From an uncultured Mycoplasmatota bacterium (GTDB lineage: Bacteria; Bacillota_I; Bacilli_A; Izemoplasmatales; Izemoplasmataceae): DNA of 64,000 bases. Position 1 is the first letter of the stretch. Each line of letters opens with the position of its first letter. Location of the stretch: contig CAJXVW010000001.1 in the NCBI GenBank assembly GCA_913062645.1, forward strand, positions 310,001 through 374,000, written 5' to 3'. The translations under genes and the position numbers were made by a program. A model generated the notes under the pieces. It made no database searches. It was not told the DNA's origin and worked only from the letters and a program-made list of their open reading frames with translations. This document shows positions 8,304 to 17,600 of this stretch, one piece after another.

Positions 8304-9170
8304 ATGCCAGACAAGATAGCTGTCGTCGCATGCTCCAACGCATGCCTCGATTACTTTGACTACGATTACGACATTCCCATTTTTCGCAGTACCCTGCACC
8401 TCGGCGACGAGGATTATCTCGATTACGTCGACATCTCCGCCGAGGATTTCTACCAGCGTCTTGAACGAGACAAATCGGTATTCCCGTCGTCCAGCTACAT
8501 GCCGCTTGGGCAAATGATTGAAATCTACGAAGACCTGGTCGCCAAAGGATACAACAAGGCGATCGTCATCTCCATTTCAGCGAACATGTCAGGCATTTAC
8601 AATGCCGCCCAAATGGCAGCGAGTTCGGTAACGGGACTCGAGGTCACCGTGTTCGATTCCAAGACCCTCGCCTACCCTCAGGCGAAGATGGCTCTGACCG
8701 CCGCCAAGATGGCGGAAGAGGGGGCTTCTGTCAATGAGATCCTGGAGGAACTCGCGTACATCCGCGACAACAACAAGATTTACATCGCCGTCAATACGCT
8801 GACGTATCTCGTCAAGAACGGTCGTTTGTCGAACGCCAGCGGGTTCATCGGCAACACGCTCAAAATCAAGCCGCTGCTCACCATTTCCGAGCAGGGTGAA
8901 GTTGTCACCGTCGAAAAAATCCGTACGTTCAAGCGTGCCATTGAAGCCGTGCTGGACCGGTATTTCGAAGAGACCAAAGACAAACGCGTGGAACCATTCG
9001 TGATTCACGCCAACAATCCCGAGATGCGCGATTACGTGATCACTCGTCTCAAAGAAGCGGATCCCAATCTCACCGATGTATTCTCGATGCCGCTCACCGC
9101 GGTCGTCGGTGCCCACGCCGGACCGAAGACCATCGGACTTGGATATTACATCAAAAAGGAAGCACTGTAG
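8304..9170 (+). CDS. DegV-family fatty-acid-binding protein (FakB-like)
   Basis: 288-residue soluble protein of the DegV fold, which in FakB-type members presents a fatty acid to the kinase FakA for phospholipid synthesis. N-terminal IAVVACSNACLDY, the lipid-loop serine segment FPSSSYMPLGQM near residue 58, SISANMSGIYNAAQMA near 94 and NTLTYLVKNGRLSNASGFIGNTLKIKPLL near 163 are characteristic. AAGGAGG lies eight bases before the ATG. It follows the EAL gene by 28 bases and could share its transcript. Confidence 0.9.
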   Translation: MPDKIAVVACSNACLDYFDYDYDIPIFRSTLHLGDEDYLDYVDISAEDFYQRLERDKSVFPSSSYMPLGQMIEIYEDLVAKGYNKAIVISISANMSGIYNAAQMAASSVTGLEVTVFDSKTLAYPQAKMALTAAKMAEEGASVNEILEELAYIRDNNKIYIAVNTLTYLVKNGRLSNASGFIGNTLKIKPLLTISEQGEVVTVEKIRTFKRAIEAVLDRYFEETKDKRVEPFVIHANNPEMRDYVITRLKEADPNLTDVFSMPLTAVVGAHAGPKTIGLGYYIKKEAL

Positions 9171-9188
9171 CCAGTGCTTTTTCTTTTT
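9160..9188 (+). terminator. Rho-independent terminator
   Basis: AGCACTG/CAGTGCT stem with a four-base loop and T-run; the stem includes the stop codon of the DegV gene. Confidence 0.75.
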
Positions 9189-9199
9189 TCAAATAATTA

Positions 9200-9247
9200 T
9201 TGTGTTTTGCACACTAATGTGATAGGATGTAAGTGTGCAATACACAA
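9200..9247 (+). promoter_or_regulatory. Promoter buried in a long inverted repeat (PadR operator)
   Basis: TTGTGT (9200-9205), a 17-bp spacer and TAGGAT (9223-9228) form the promoter. The same DNA is an inverted repeat with 16-base arms, 9200-9215 and 9232-9247, differing at one position, around a 16-base centre. The inner TTGCACACT/AGTGTGCAA is perfect. The likely binder is the PadR protein encoded 17 bases downstream. Confidence 0.7.
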
Positions 9248-9263
9248 TAAAGGAGGAATCCGC

Positions 9264-9581
9264 TTGAATACACAGTTCAAGAAAGGCATTATTGAGCTCT
9301 GTGTGATGAAACTTGTCAACGACAAGGACATGTATGGACTGGAAGTCATCGAAACGATTTCCAAGGAAATCGAAGTCAATGAAAATACCATCTATCCCAT
9401 TCTCAGACGGCTCACCAAACAAGGGTATTTCGATACCTACAAAGAAGCAGAGGGCGTGGGCGCACCACGCAAATACTACCGTTTAACCAGCGAGGGCATC
9501 GAGCGACTGGATGAATCCCTCAACGAATGGACGCAGTTCTTAACCCGCGTCACCCGCATTTTAGGAGGTACCACGGCATGA
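9264..9581 (+). CDS. PadR-family transcriptional regulator
   Basis: 105-residue winged-helix protein. KGIIELCVMKLVNDKDMYGLEVIETI, NENTIYPILRRLTKQGYF and GAPRKYYRLTSEG give helix, recognition helix and wing in the normal order. TTG at 9264 is chosen since AGGAGG lies at 9251-9256; an upstream in-frame ATG at 9174 would lie within the previous terminator. Its stop overlaps the HAAS membrane gene (ATGA), the classic PadR/target pair, and the long inverted repeat upstream is a probable autoregulatory operator. Confidence 0.9.
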   Translation: MNTQFKKGIIELCVMKLVNDKDMYGLEVIETISKEIEVNENTIYPILRRLTKQGYFDTYKEAEGVGAPRKYYRLTSEGIERLDESLNEWTQFLTRVTRILGGTTA

Positions 9582-10678
9582 AGCAAGATTATCTGAAACA
9601 ACTCAAGTTGCTCCTTGACAATTACCGCATGGAAGACAAGGAGAAACAGGACATTCTCACCGATTACGACGACATGTATGAAAACTACCGAGATTTCGGC
9701 ATGAGTGAAACGGACATCGAAGTCAAACTCGGTGATCCGAATCGGATCATCCATGACCTCACCGAAGGATACGCCAAAGTCGGCGATGCGGTGGAACTGT
9801 CACCTGGCAAAACCAAGGCGATTGCGCTTAGTCCGTTTGCCGCGTTGTTGCTGTTCTTCGTCGGCGGGTTCCTGTTTGACGGTTGGACGTATTCATGGAT
9901 GGCGTTTCTGCTCATCCCCGTCACGGCCATTACGCTCAACATGGCAGGATCCGACAAACATCTGTTTACGGCGCTAAGTCCGTTCGCCGCATTGATTGCG
10001 TTCTTCGTGCTTGGATTCGTGTTTGAACTGTGGCATCCCGGTTGGTTGGTCTTCACCGTCATTCCCTTCATTGCCATCACCACTGAGATCAAGACGATGA
10101 AACCACTCGAGTATTTGACGGCCATTTCATTCTTCCTGATCCTGCCGGTTTATGTGCTGTATTTCGGCGAGCGGGATCTCTGGATTCCCGGATGGTTGAT
10201 TTTCCTAGCTATCCCGGCCATCGGTGCCCTCAATGAAAAGAGTCTCCTGAAAATTCTCATCTGGGAATTGTTGATTGTTGGCGGTGTCGCCGGATATCTG
10301 TGGATCGGGGAAGCCTACGACCGTTTCGATCTTGCATTGCTGGCCTTCCTACCATTGGTAAGTTACGCATTGTTGCGCGAAGAGGGGGGCATTCGTCAAA
10401 TGCCCAAAGAGTACCGTTATCTGTTACTGTTGTCGGTCGTCGTGTATGTCGCACTCGGCTTGTTGTTTGATCTTTGGGGATATGCTTGGCTCGTATTCCT
10501 GAGCATCCCCGTCTACGCCATCTACACCAATGCCGAAGGATCCGCACGCATCATCGGCATCATGCCGTTTGTCGCGACGTTCCTGTTCATGACGCTGGGT
10601 TGGTTCTTCGACCTCTGGGCGTTCGCCTGGATGGCGTATCTGCTGATTCCTGTTGTCGCGATCATCAAAGAAGCATGA
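9578..10678 (+). CDS. HAAS-domain membrane protein with six internal membrane-hairpin repeats
   Basis: 366 residues. The N-terminal ~65 form the HAAS-type helical domain (LKQLKLLLDNYRM...DILTDYDDM...VKLGDP). The remainder is built from about six similar units of 45-60 residues. Each has a hydrophobic helix, a short turn of the form F(D/E)LW-x-(Y/P)-x-W, and a second helix ending FL-IPV-AI. The clearest units are the first two and the last two; units three and four are diverged. ATG at 9578 has AGGAGG upstream and overlaps the PadR stop. Function is unknown; the pairing implies it is what the regulator controls. Confidence 0.8.
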   Translation: MKQDYLKQLKLLLDNYRMEDKEKQDILTDYDDMYENYRDFGMSETDIEVKLGDPNRIIHDLTEGYAKVGDAVELSPGKTKAIALSPFAALLLFFVGGFLFDGWTYSWMAFLLIPVTAITLNMAGSDKHLFTALSPFAALIAFFVLGFVFELWHPGWLVFTVIPFIAITTEIKTMKPLEYLTAISFFLILPVYVLYFGERDLWIPGWLIFLAIPAIGALNEKSLLKILIWELLIVGGVAGYLWIGEAYDRFDLALLAFLPLVSYALLREEGGIRQMPKEYRYLLLLSVVVYVALGLLFDLWGYAWLVFLSIPVYAIYTNAEGSARIIGIMPFVATFLFMTLGWFFDLWAFAWMAYLLIPVVAIIKEA

Positions 10679-10680
10679 AC

Positions 10681-10706
10681 AAAAAAGGCTCTTGGAGCCT
10701 TTTTTA
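10681..10706 (+). terminator. Rho-independent terminator
   Basis: AGGCTC/GAGCCT stem with three-base loop, flanked by A and T runs. Confidence 0.8.
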
Positions 10707-10709
10707 TTG

Positions 10710-10738
10710 TTTACATCGCGCAGTCACCGTACTACAAT
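10710..10738 (+). promoter_or_regulatory. Sigma-A-type promoter
   Basis: TTTACA (10710-10715), a 17-bp spacer and TACAAT (10733-10738), for the small membrane protein that follows. Confidence 0.65.
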
Positions 10739-10760
10739 AGTAGTATAAAGGAGTGATGTC

Positions 10761-11099
10761 ATGTATCAAGAACCTCGACGCTTTTTCGCCCGCGAGCTGC
10801 TGTTGCTCATCATCGGTTTCATCACCATCGCTGTTACGGCGGCACTGACGGGCGCCGGTGGCGCGATGATCGTGGTGGCGATCGTTCTCAACGTCGCCTT
10901 GGTCCTGATCTATCTGGTGATGTTTCTGATTGCCGTCGTACACTTTTTCAAGTTCCTTGGCGACAAAGAAAACCAGCATACGCCGATCATGTACATTGTC
11001 AATCCAATCTTTGCGTTTGTTGTGCTCGGCGGATTCCTCTTGTTCTATATCCTGTTGGCTGCCCTTGGAGCCGTTGTGCTGTTACCATTTCTAGGATGA
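10761..11099 (+). CDS. Small membrane protein (DUF4870-like), function unknown
   Basis: 112 residues with a short polar N-terminus (YQEPRRFFARE) and three long hydrophobic segments; between the second and third is a soluble loop, FKFLGDKENQHTP. The size and three-helix pattern resemble DUF4870-type proteins, but I could not confirm a signature. AAGGAG lies ten bases before the ATG. It has its own promoter and terminator. Confidence 0.65.
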   Translation: MYQEPRRFFARELLLLIIGFITIAVTAALTGAGGAMIVVAIVLNVALVLIYLVMFLIAVVHFFKFLGDKENQHTPIMYIVNPIFAFVVLGGFLLFYILLAALGAVVLLPFLG

Positions 11100-11100
11100 A

Positions 11101-11128
11101 AAAAAAGACGACCGAAGTCGTCTTTTTT
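11101..11128. terminator. Bidirectional terminator
   Basis: AAAAGACGAC/GTCGTCTTTT stem around CGAA with poly-A and poly-T sides, between the convergent small membrane protein and TetR genes. Confidence 0.8.
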
Positions 11129-11130
11129 GT

Positions 11131-11748
11131 TTACTTGTAGTAGGACATGCGGAACAGATCGAGGTAGACGTTGATCTCGTCTTTGAGTTCGCTGAAGTGT
11201 TCCGTCTTGTATTGGAAGTTGTGTTTCTTCAGCCAATCGCTGCTGATGCGATCGATCGTCCAGCGGACGACATCGAGCGCATGATTGATGTTGATGCGAT
11301 CGCTGAACAGGAAATAGTCGATGTTGCTGAACAGTTTGTCGTAGGACTCTTTCGCATACTGGATGGAAAACTGCTTGGTACGTTCCAAAATCTCTTCGTC
11401 CTCGACGAAGACATGGTTTTCAAACAGTTTCACGAACAATGGGTGACGTCCGTAGGAATCGATTTTCTGAACGGTAGAAGCAGACAGACGATTCAATACG
11501 TCGCGATCCGCGAAGTTGACACCTTCGTACAGTTCCTTGGTAATGGTTTCCAAGGCAATCTGATACAACAAGATGTACAATTCCTTCTTGTTCGTGTAAT
11601 AGTGGAACAACAAACCCTTCGAGACTTTTGCTTCGCGTACGATCGTGTTGGTGGACGCTTTGCGATACCCACGATCGGCAAACTCAACTAATGCCGCTTC
11701 CAAAATCCGGTTTTTTCGAGCATCATCATAGTTCACAAATTCACTCAT
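11131..11748 (-). CDS. TetR/AcrR-family transcriptional regulator
   Basis: 205 residues. The N-terminal TetR DNA-binding domain spans about residues 10-58: RKNRILEAALVEFADRGYRKASTNTIVREAKVSKGLLFHYYTNKKEL, with the usual recognition helix and HYYTNK. The C-terminal ligand/dimer domain is all-helical and family-specific. ATG at 11748 is chosen because AAAGGGTG precedes it; the longer reading frame would start inside the promoter. The matching palindrome in its own promoter suggests autorepression. The effector is unknown. Confidence 0.92.
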   Translation of the reverse strand: MSEFVNYDDARKNRILEAALVEFADRGYRKASTNTIVREAKVSKGLLFHYYTNKKELYILLYQIALETITKELYEGVNFADRDVLNRLSASTVQKIDSYGRHPLFVKLFENHVFVEDEEILERTKQFSIQYAKESYDKLFSNIDYFLFSDRININHALDVVRWTIDRISSDWLKKHNFQYKTEHFSELKDEINVYLDLFRMSYYK

Positions 11749-11791
11749 ATTGTCACCCTTTCGCAGTGGTGTGAAAAAATTGGTCAATACC

Positions 11792-11821
11792 ATTATAAAC
11801 ACATCTTGACCACTTTGTCAA
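11792..11821 (-). promoter_or_regulatory. tetR promoter with overlapping operator
   Basis: Minus strand: TTGACA (11821-11816), an 18-bp spacer and TATAAT (11797-11792). The inverted repeat TTGACCACTTTGTCAA (11806-11821) covers the -35 box, and a further TTGGTCAA half-site lies at 11780-11787, just downstream of the -10. Confidence 0.7.
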
Positions 11822-12090
11822 ACGAATTCGAATTTCACCATAGTTATCCACATTTTTTGGGTGGTTTTCCACATTATCCACACTCTTTTGTCGTAATTCT
11901 CAAGGATTTTTCTGTTTTGGATCATATGAGCTGTAATGGATTCCAGCGAAAGACAAATGTGTCACACTGGTGTATGCTTATATACGGTAATAATTTTAAT
12001 ATATAATAATAAGACAGCAGATGATGCTCATTTCTTATCGAACTGCGTCACACGGCTTTCGCCAAGTAATCTTGTCAATAGGCAAGATCC
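11822..12090. other. Non-coding AT-rich region with DnaA boxes
   Basis: About 270 bases between the tetR promoter and the terminator of the FtsX-like gene. Apart from the DnaA boxes and the AT-rich segment at 11977-12012 I see no gene, promoter of consensus quality or RNA structure. Confidence 0.6.
11844..11882 (+). other. Cluster of three DnaA boxes
   Basis: TTATCCACA at 11844-11852, TTTTCCACA at 11865-11873 and TTATCCACA at 11874-11882, all on the same strand. Two are perfect consensus 9-mers, the middle one fits TTWTNCACA, and the last two abut. About 95 bases further is a very AT-rich stretch (11977-12012). dnaA and dnaN are not in the window. Confidence 0.7.
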
Positions 12091-12120
12091 AAAAAGAACA
12101 GGAACGCAACGTCCCTGTTC
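12091..12120 (-). terminator. Rho-independent terminator of the FtsX-like gene
   Basis: Minus strand: GAACAGG/CCTGTTC stem with an 11-base loop and a T-run; the stem touches the stop codon. Confidence 0.65.
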
Positions 12121-14494
12121 ATTTGATGTTGTGCTTCAAAATGCTGGCAACCGGTAATCGCTCGTAGAATTTTGTCGCCTGTTGAACAATCAGCATGAAC
12201 ACCGCAAGTAGAATCACAAAGCCCAGAATCATGTTGATTGTGGAGATGCTGATGATCAGTTTGAATCCTATTGTTTCCATGATGATCGACAGCATGTACT
12301 GGAGGATCCAATACGTGATTGGGATGCTTGCCAGATAGAGTGTCACGATCAGTATGAATGGCACCAACAGATACTTTTGATGGATTTCAAACGATGTGTA
12401 TCCAAGCGATCTCAACACGGCGATTTCCACTTGGTGATCACGAAAATAGTTGATCAGGATCAACGCGAAAATGTACAGTGAGAGAACCACGGAGAGCACC
12501 ACGAGATAGTTCAGAATGAGACTCGAGATATTCAGGATTGCCGCCATTTCTTCCAGTGATGTATTGTAATCGATGCGACTCGTTATATAGGGTGAGGTGT
12601 ACTCATAATCGGTGGCAAAGAGTCCATTGTAATAGGATTCGTCCAATTGGAACAAGTTGTTCAGACGGTCTCTGGCGATGTAGAAGTTGTTCTCGATCAG
12701 CTCGTTGGACACCCCGACAACGACCTCTGTCACCGTCGTTCCACCCACATCGAAGGTGATCTCATCGCCTACATCCAGACCAAGCGAGGTGTGCAAGAAA
12801 TCGGAGACGATGATGCCATCTTCCAGGAGCAGATTGTTCGCAATGTCATCGTCAATCAGTCGTTTCAGTTCACTTTGCGGCGAGATTCCATAAATTGTCG
12901 TTGATTGTTCGGTTTTGACCTCTCGAGAATTGACCTCTTTGATTTTTCCGGGTACTCTGGTGTACCTCTCGTAGGTATCAAAATGGTCGGTAGTGGTCAT
13001 ATATTGGAGGTTGATCATTTCGGTGTAGTGATTGCCGGTTTTCGTCTCCTCGACGAACGCCGAAAACATCGAGTTGCCACTGAGCCCGAAGGTCAGCATG
13101 ATCGAGATGGTTAGGAACAACAATGCCGATGAAAGCACTGTTTTGGTTTCGATGAATTTGAACAATCGGAGCGAAACGCGTTGGGATTGTTTCTTTCTAT
13201 CGCGCAACGCGTGCCCGATGAACAGGAACGACAGAACATTGAGTGTCACCACCGGAATGATCACGGCATACAAGAACAGATCGGCGTCGATCACGAAGGG
13301 TGCCTTGGGAAACAGATACCGTGCGCTGTAGGTGTCAAACAACCGGTTTGATAACAGCAATCCAAGTCCATAACCGATGATCGATGTCAGTGACACCAAC
13401 AACGGATATATCATTAGACTGCGCGTTAACTCCGCATTGCTGTAACCGAGTGCGTGCAAGGTGTCGAGGTCGGCCTTGTTCTGTTGGATGTACCGTCGTA
13501 CAAACAACAACAGCAACATCGCGATCAAACCAGTGAAGAGCGGTAAGAACACATCAATGAAGGCGTTGGCATTGGTGATTTCCGTATCCAGTGCAATGAC
13601 GCGGAAGTTGATGTCGGATGGCATCAGTAGATAGATCATCTGCATGTGCCTGCCGAGAAAGCTGTAGTCGTTGGATTGTATTGTCGTATATCCGTAATCC
13701 GGAAGAATCTGATCGAGATCGCCGCGAACCAGATATTTGGTAAACATGAACTCGCCAAGATTCCGGATCGCATCATCGGTTGCCAGCACGAGCGTCTGAT
13801 GTGCCGGGTCGAAACTGATGGACGTCAGACTGAAGATCGGGAACAGATACTCCGGTTTGTACATGAAACCCACCACATCAAAGGTAGTGTCGCGAATCGT
13901 TATCGTATCACCAATGCGGATGTCATTGGCCGCTGCGAATTCCGGGAATATGGCGATCTCGTGATTGGTCTCCGGCATACGGCCCTCGGTGATATAAGGC
14001 AGATCAATGCGCTCGGTGAGGCTGACGAACTTATAGGTGAATTCATCCTCGACGATATCAACCACGTAGTTTTTTTCGACTTCATAGTCGTACTGATCGC
14101 GAAATTCTTCGACAAATCCGTCGACAATCGATTCATACAGTTCCGGTTCTTCCTTTATTTTTTGATTGATCTGAATGTTCAGATTGTTCATGTAGGAGGG
14201 GTCGTTTGGAAAACTGAAGGCATAGTAACATTCGAACAGGATGTCTAGTTCTTCGCAGAGTTCGATGGTGGCACTGCCCCCGAGGTAGTTCAAATCGATG
14301 TTGCCCATGGCGAAATAGAAGTCTTCTAGTTGTTGCGATTCCAAGTACGAATCGTACTTCGCATCGAGACGTCGTACGCTCGCTTTGACAGCGGTGAACG
14401 TCATCGCGATGATGACAACCAAAAGGCTCAAGCTGAGAAAATTGACGCGGTTGGCACGGATTTTGCGGAATTGGTCCTTGTGGATCTGTTTCAT
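12119..14494 (-). CDS. FtsX-like ABC transporter permease, large
   Basis: 791-residue membrane protein with the MacB/FtsX plan. A first membrane helix (about residues 19-39) is followed by an extracytoplasmic domain of roughly 270 residues, then three FtsX-type helices (around 310-430). A second unit repeats this: helix near 455, extracytoplasmic domain, and three C-terminal helices. It therefore looks like two FtsX units in one chain, as in lipoprotein-export or peptide-resistance permeases. No ATPase gene adjoins it, although this class needs one. AGAGGTGG precedes the ATG. Confidence 0.85.
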   Translation of the reverse strand: MKQIHKDQFRKIRANRVNFLSLSLLVVIIAMTFTAVKASVRRLDAKYDSYLESQQLEDFYFAMGNIDLNYLGGSATIELCEELDILFECYYAFSFPNDPSYMNNLNIQINQKIKEEPELYESIVDGFVEEFRDQYDYEVEKNYVVDIVEDEFTYKFVSLTERIDLPYITEGRMPETNHEIAIFPEFAAANDIRIGDTITIRDTTFDVVGFMYKPEYLFPIFSLTSISFDPAHQTLVLATDDAIRNLGEFMFTKYLVRGDLDQILPDYGYTTIQSNDYSFLGRHMQMIYLLMPSDINFRVIALDTEITNANAFIDVFLPLFTGLIAMLLLLFVRRYIQQNKADLDTLHALGYSNAELTRSLMIYPLLVSLTSIIGYGLGLLLSNRLFDTYSARYLFPKAPFVIDADLFLYAVIIPVVTLNVLSFLFIGHALRDRKKQSQRVSLRLFKFIETKTVLSSALLFLTISIMLTFGLSGNSMFSAFVEETKTGNHYTEMINLQYMTTTDHFDTYERYTRVPGKIKEVNSREVKTEQSTTIYGISPQSELKRLIDDDIANNLLLEDGIIVSDFLHTSLGLDVGDEITFDVGGTTVTEVVVGVSNELIENNFYIARDRLNNLFQLDESYYNGLFATDYEYTSPYITSRIDYNTSLEEMAAILNISSLILNYLVVLSVVLSLYIFALILINYFRDHQVEIAVLRSLGYTSFEIHQKYLLVPFILIVTLYLASIPITYWILQYMLSIIMETIGFKLIISISTINMILGFVILLAVFMLIVQQATKFYERLPVASILKHNIK

Positions 14495-14544
14495 ACGGCC
14501 ACCTCTTACTTATGATTATACCCGATTTTTCTGAAATTTGATAC

Positions 14545-14564
14545 ATATGAGAAAATCCTCATAT
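14545..14564. promoter_or_regulatory. Inverted repeat between divergent genes
   Basis: ATATGAG (14545-14551) and CTCATAT (14558-14564), perfect 7-bp arms with a six-base centre, midway between the FtsX-like permease and the repeat lipoprotein. It could be an operator shared by the two. Confidence 0.45.
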
Positions 14565-14611
14565 TTTGTGTTAATTTCATGAAAATTCATAAAAAATACA
14601 TATCACGGGTG

Positions 14612-14617
14612 TACAAT
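14612..14617 (+). promoter_or_regulatory. Probable -10 box of the repeat lipoprotein
   Basis: TACAAT about 45 bases ahead of the start. No good -35 at 17 bp; TTCATA at 14586-14591 has a 20-bp spacing. It overlaps an upstream in-frame ATG (14616), so that ATG cannot be the start on this transcript. Confidence 0.4.
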
Positions 14618-14660
14618 GAAGGTGTATAAGCAAAAATTATATAGAAAGAGGTGCACGAAT

Positions 14661-17600
14661 TTGAAACGAATGTTCACGCTCCTGCTCGGTGTGCTACTCG
14701 CACTTGGTCTGAGTGGATGCGATCTGTTTAATCCCGACGACGTATGTCCCGACGGCTACATTTTTGATGAAGACGCCGGGGAATGTGTTGAAGATGTGGA
14801 TCCGACAGACAACCAAGCTCCAACGATTACACTCAACGGTCCGGCATCCATTACGATCAGCGTTGGTACAGCGTACAATGACGCCGGCGCGACAGCGAAC
14901 GATCCAGAAGACGGCGATTTGACCGCCGACATCGTCGTCGTCAACCCTGTCAACACCGCTGTAGCAGGAAATTACACGATTACTTACAACGTATCGGACT
15001 CCGAAGGTTTGGCGGCACAACAAGTGACGCGAACCGTCATAGTCCAAGAAGAAGCGGTAAACAATTTGCCAACCATCACTTTGAATGGGGCTGCCACCAT
15101 CACGATCACCGTGGGGGACGCCTACAATGATCTGGGTGCTACCGCATCCGACGTGGAGGACGGCGACCTGACATCATCGATCGTCGTTGTCAACAATGTC
15201 AATCCGATGGTTGCGGGGAACTATACGGTAACCTACAACGTCACCGATGGCAATGGCGGTGCGGCCACGCAAGTGACCCGGACGGTCATCGTTCTGCCCT
15301 CCGATGCGCAATTGATTGCCGAACTCATCGTCGACAGCTTTGAAACATCTGGTGATATCCAGTTCCTGGCCCTCACCATGGCCAACATGGACTTCTCACA
15401 AGCGATGACGCTGACGACGGACTTTTACATGGAAATCAGCGAAGATGTTGATGAAACGCACTACATCAGTGCAATCGTGGAGGACAGTTATCTCTACGAT
15501 GAACTGGGCGACTCGATGCAACGGGTCGTCACCCTTGACGTGGATGGCGAACAGACCATCGAACTGACGGTCATTTTCGAAGAAGTAGCGACCGGCGTTC
15601 ATGTCTACATTCACTATGCACCGATCATCGACCTGATTACAATGCAGGACCCGGAAGTCGCCGACATGATTGGCTATGTTGGATTCGATGACGAATGGGC
15701 CCTGTTCCAGTTTGATGATTCGCTGCAAAACATCATCGAAATTCAAGTACTCAAGGACATGCTCGTATCCCTGTTCTTCAGTGAAGTAGGCGAGATGTTC
15801 TTCTATCAGCTGCAAGATGAGCTGGAAGCACAAATCGGTTTCGATCTGAACCAGTATGGCGTTGAATTCGGACAATTCATCGATTATCTGATCGAAGAAG
15901 ACTTCGACAGTGCCGAACTGCTTCTCCAAGGAATCGATGTCGACGGCATCGTCTTGCGACTCGATCACATGTACGTGGCGTATCAGCTCCGTCAGTTCTT
16001 CCTGATGTATGAAACCGAGTTAACCACCGCAGGATTCGACATCACCAGACTCGACCTGCTGGACACGGCGACATACGATGAGCTGAATGACGTCTGGAAC
16101 GTCAACCTGCCAATCGATCCGCTCGAAGGTTCGCAGGCATTCTTCGACAGCCTGTCCGAGACCGAACTCGACACCTTGATCGAAGTCGCCATCAAGCCGT
16201 TCATCGAAGGCATGGTATTTGAAGGGCTCACCAGTGACATCACTCCGGAATGGCTCGACAATGACCTTGGTGCGATTCTCCAGGGTGACCAGCAATTCTT
16301 CATCGACAACTGGCCGGAAGCCAGCGGCGCTTGGGATCAAGCGGCAGAACTGGCCGATCTGGCAAGCCTCGGTGCGGTCGAATACTGGAAACAACTGACT
16401 CAGGAAGAACGCGACGTCATCCGGTGGTCGCTAGACATGAACCACCATGGCTGGACCGTTTGGAGTCTGCGTGAGATTTATGAAAACGAATGGGATTACC
16501 AGTGGATGATTCGCCGCTACGAACATTTCTATGAAAATGAATGGATCACTGGTGATTTGAATGATTTGATCGTCAATCTGGAAACCTATCTGCTCAATAC
16601 CCACGGCGTCGTCGCCAACGACTGGCTTACCGAATTGAACGACATGGGTGGTATCGACTGGTATCTGAGTCTTGATCAGACCAGCCGCGACATCATGATC
16701 GATCTTGCGCAACAACCTGGTTACGAACAATGGGCTTGGGCCGTTTGGGACATGGAAATGGCCGCCAACGATCCGTGGCAATACCAGTGGCGTTTCACCG
16801 ATGGCCGGCACTGGCTCGATGAAGGCTGGATTCATGGTGATCTCGTCCAATTGATCAACAATCACTCCACATATCTGATGGACGAATATGGCATCGACGG
16901 TGGTGCACTGATTGCTGAAATTGATATGTATGGTGCTATCGATTGGTACTTCTTCCAAGCATCCGGCGATGTCAAGGATGCGCTTGATGAGATTTCCCGC
17001 TTCAACGACTACGAACTGCGTTGGGTCATCGACGAACTGCAGATGGTCGAAGAACGCCTCGATCAATACTTCTGGCGCTTCGGTCGTCCCGAAGAACTCT
17101 ATGACTTCTATTGGCTCAACAATGAACTTGATTGGCTGCTGTACTTCAATCAGGACTATCTGCAAACCACGTACGGCGTCGACGTCGATGCCTGGCGTGC
17201 CGACATCATGTATGGTGGAGCATTGCAGTGGTACGGCAACCTGAATGAAACCGAACGCGGTTATGTGGATGAGATTTCACAATTCGAACCAATGGATTAC
17301 CGTTGGCCGGTTGAGGTGCTCCAGCAACTCAACACTGGCGAAGGCGAGTTTGGAATCTGCCTCGGCAACTGGGATATGTGTCTGGAAGACCAGTGGGCTA
17401 CCGAAGACCTCGTTGGCTTGATCAACCAGCACTCCGATTGGTTGACGAACGACTATGGCTACGATGTCCCGGCGCTGATCAGTGACATTGAAATGTATGG
17501 CGCCATCGACTGGTATCTGTATTACGCCACCGAATGGGACCGTGAGGTTCTCGATGAACTGGCCCGTGCCAGCGAATGGCCGTACGAAGTCCTTTGGACC

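Noticed and set aside
11844-12012. A confirmed chromosomal origin (oriC)
   Set aside because: Only three DnaA boxes and no dnaA, dnaN, rpmH or gyrase genes nearby; reported as a cluster only.
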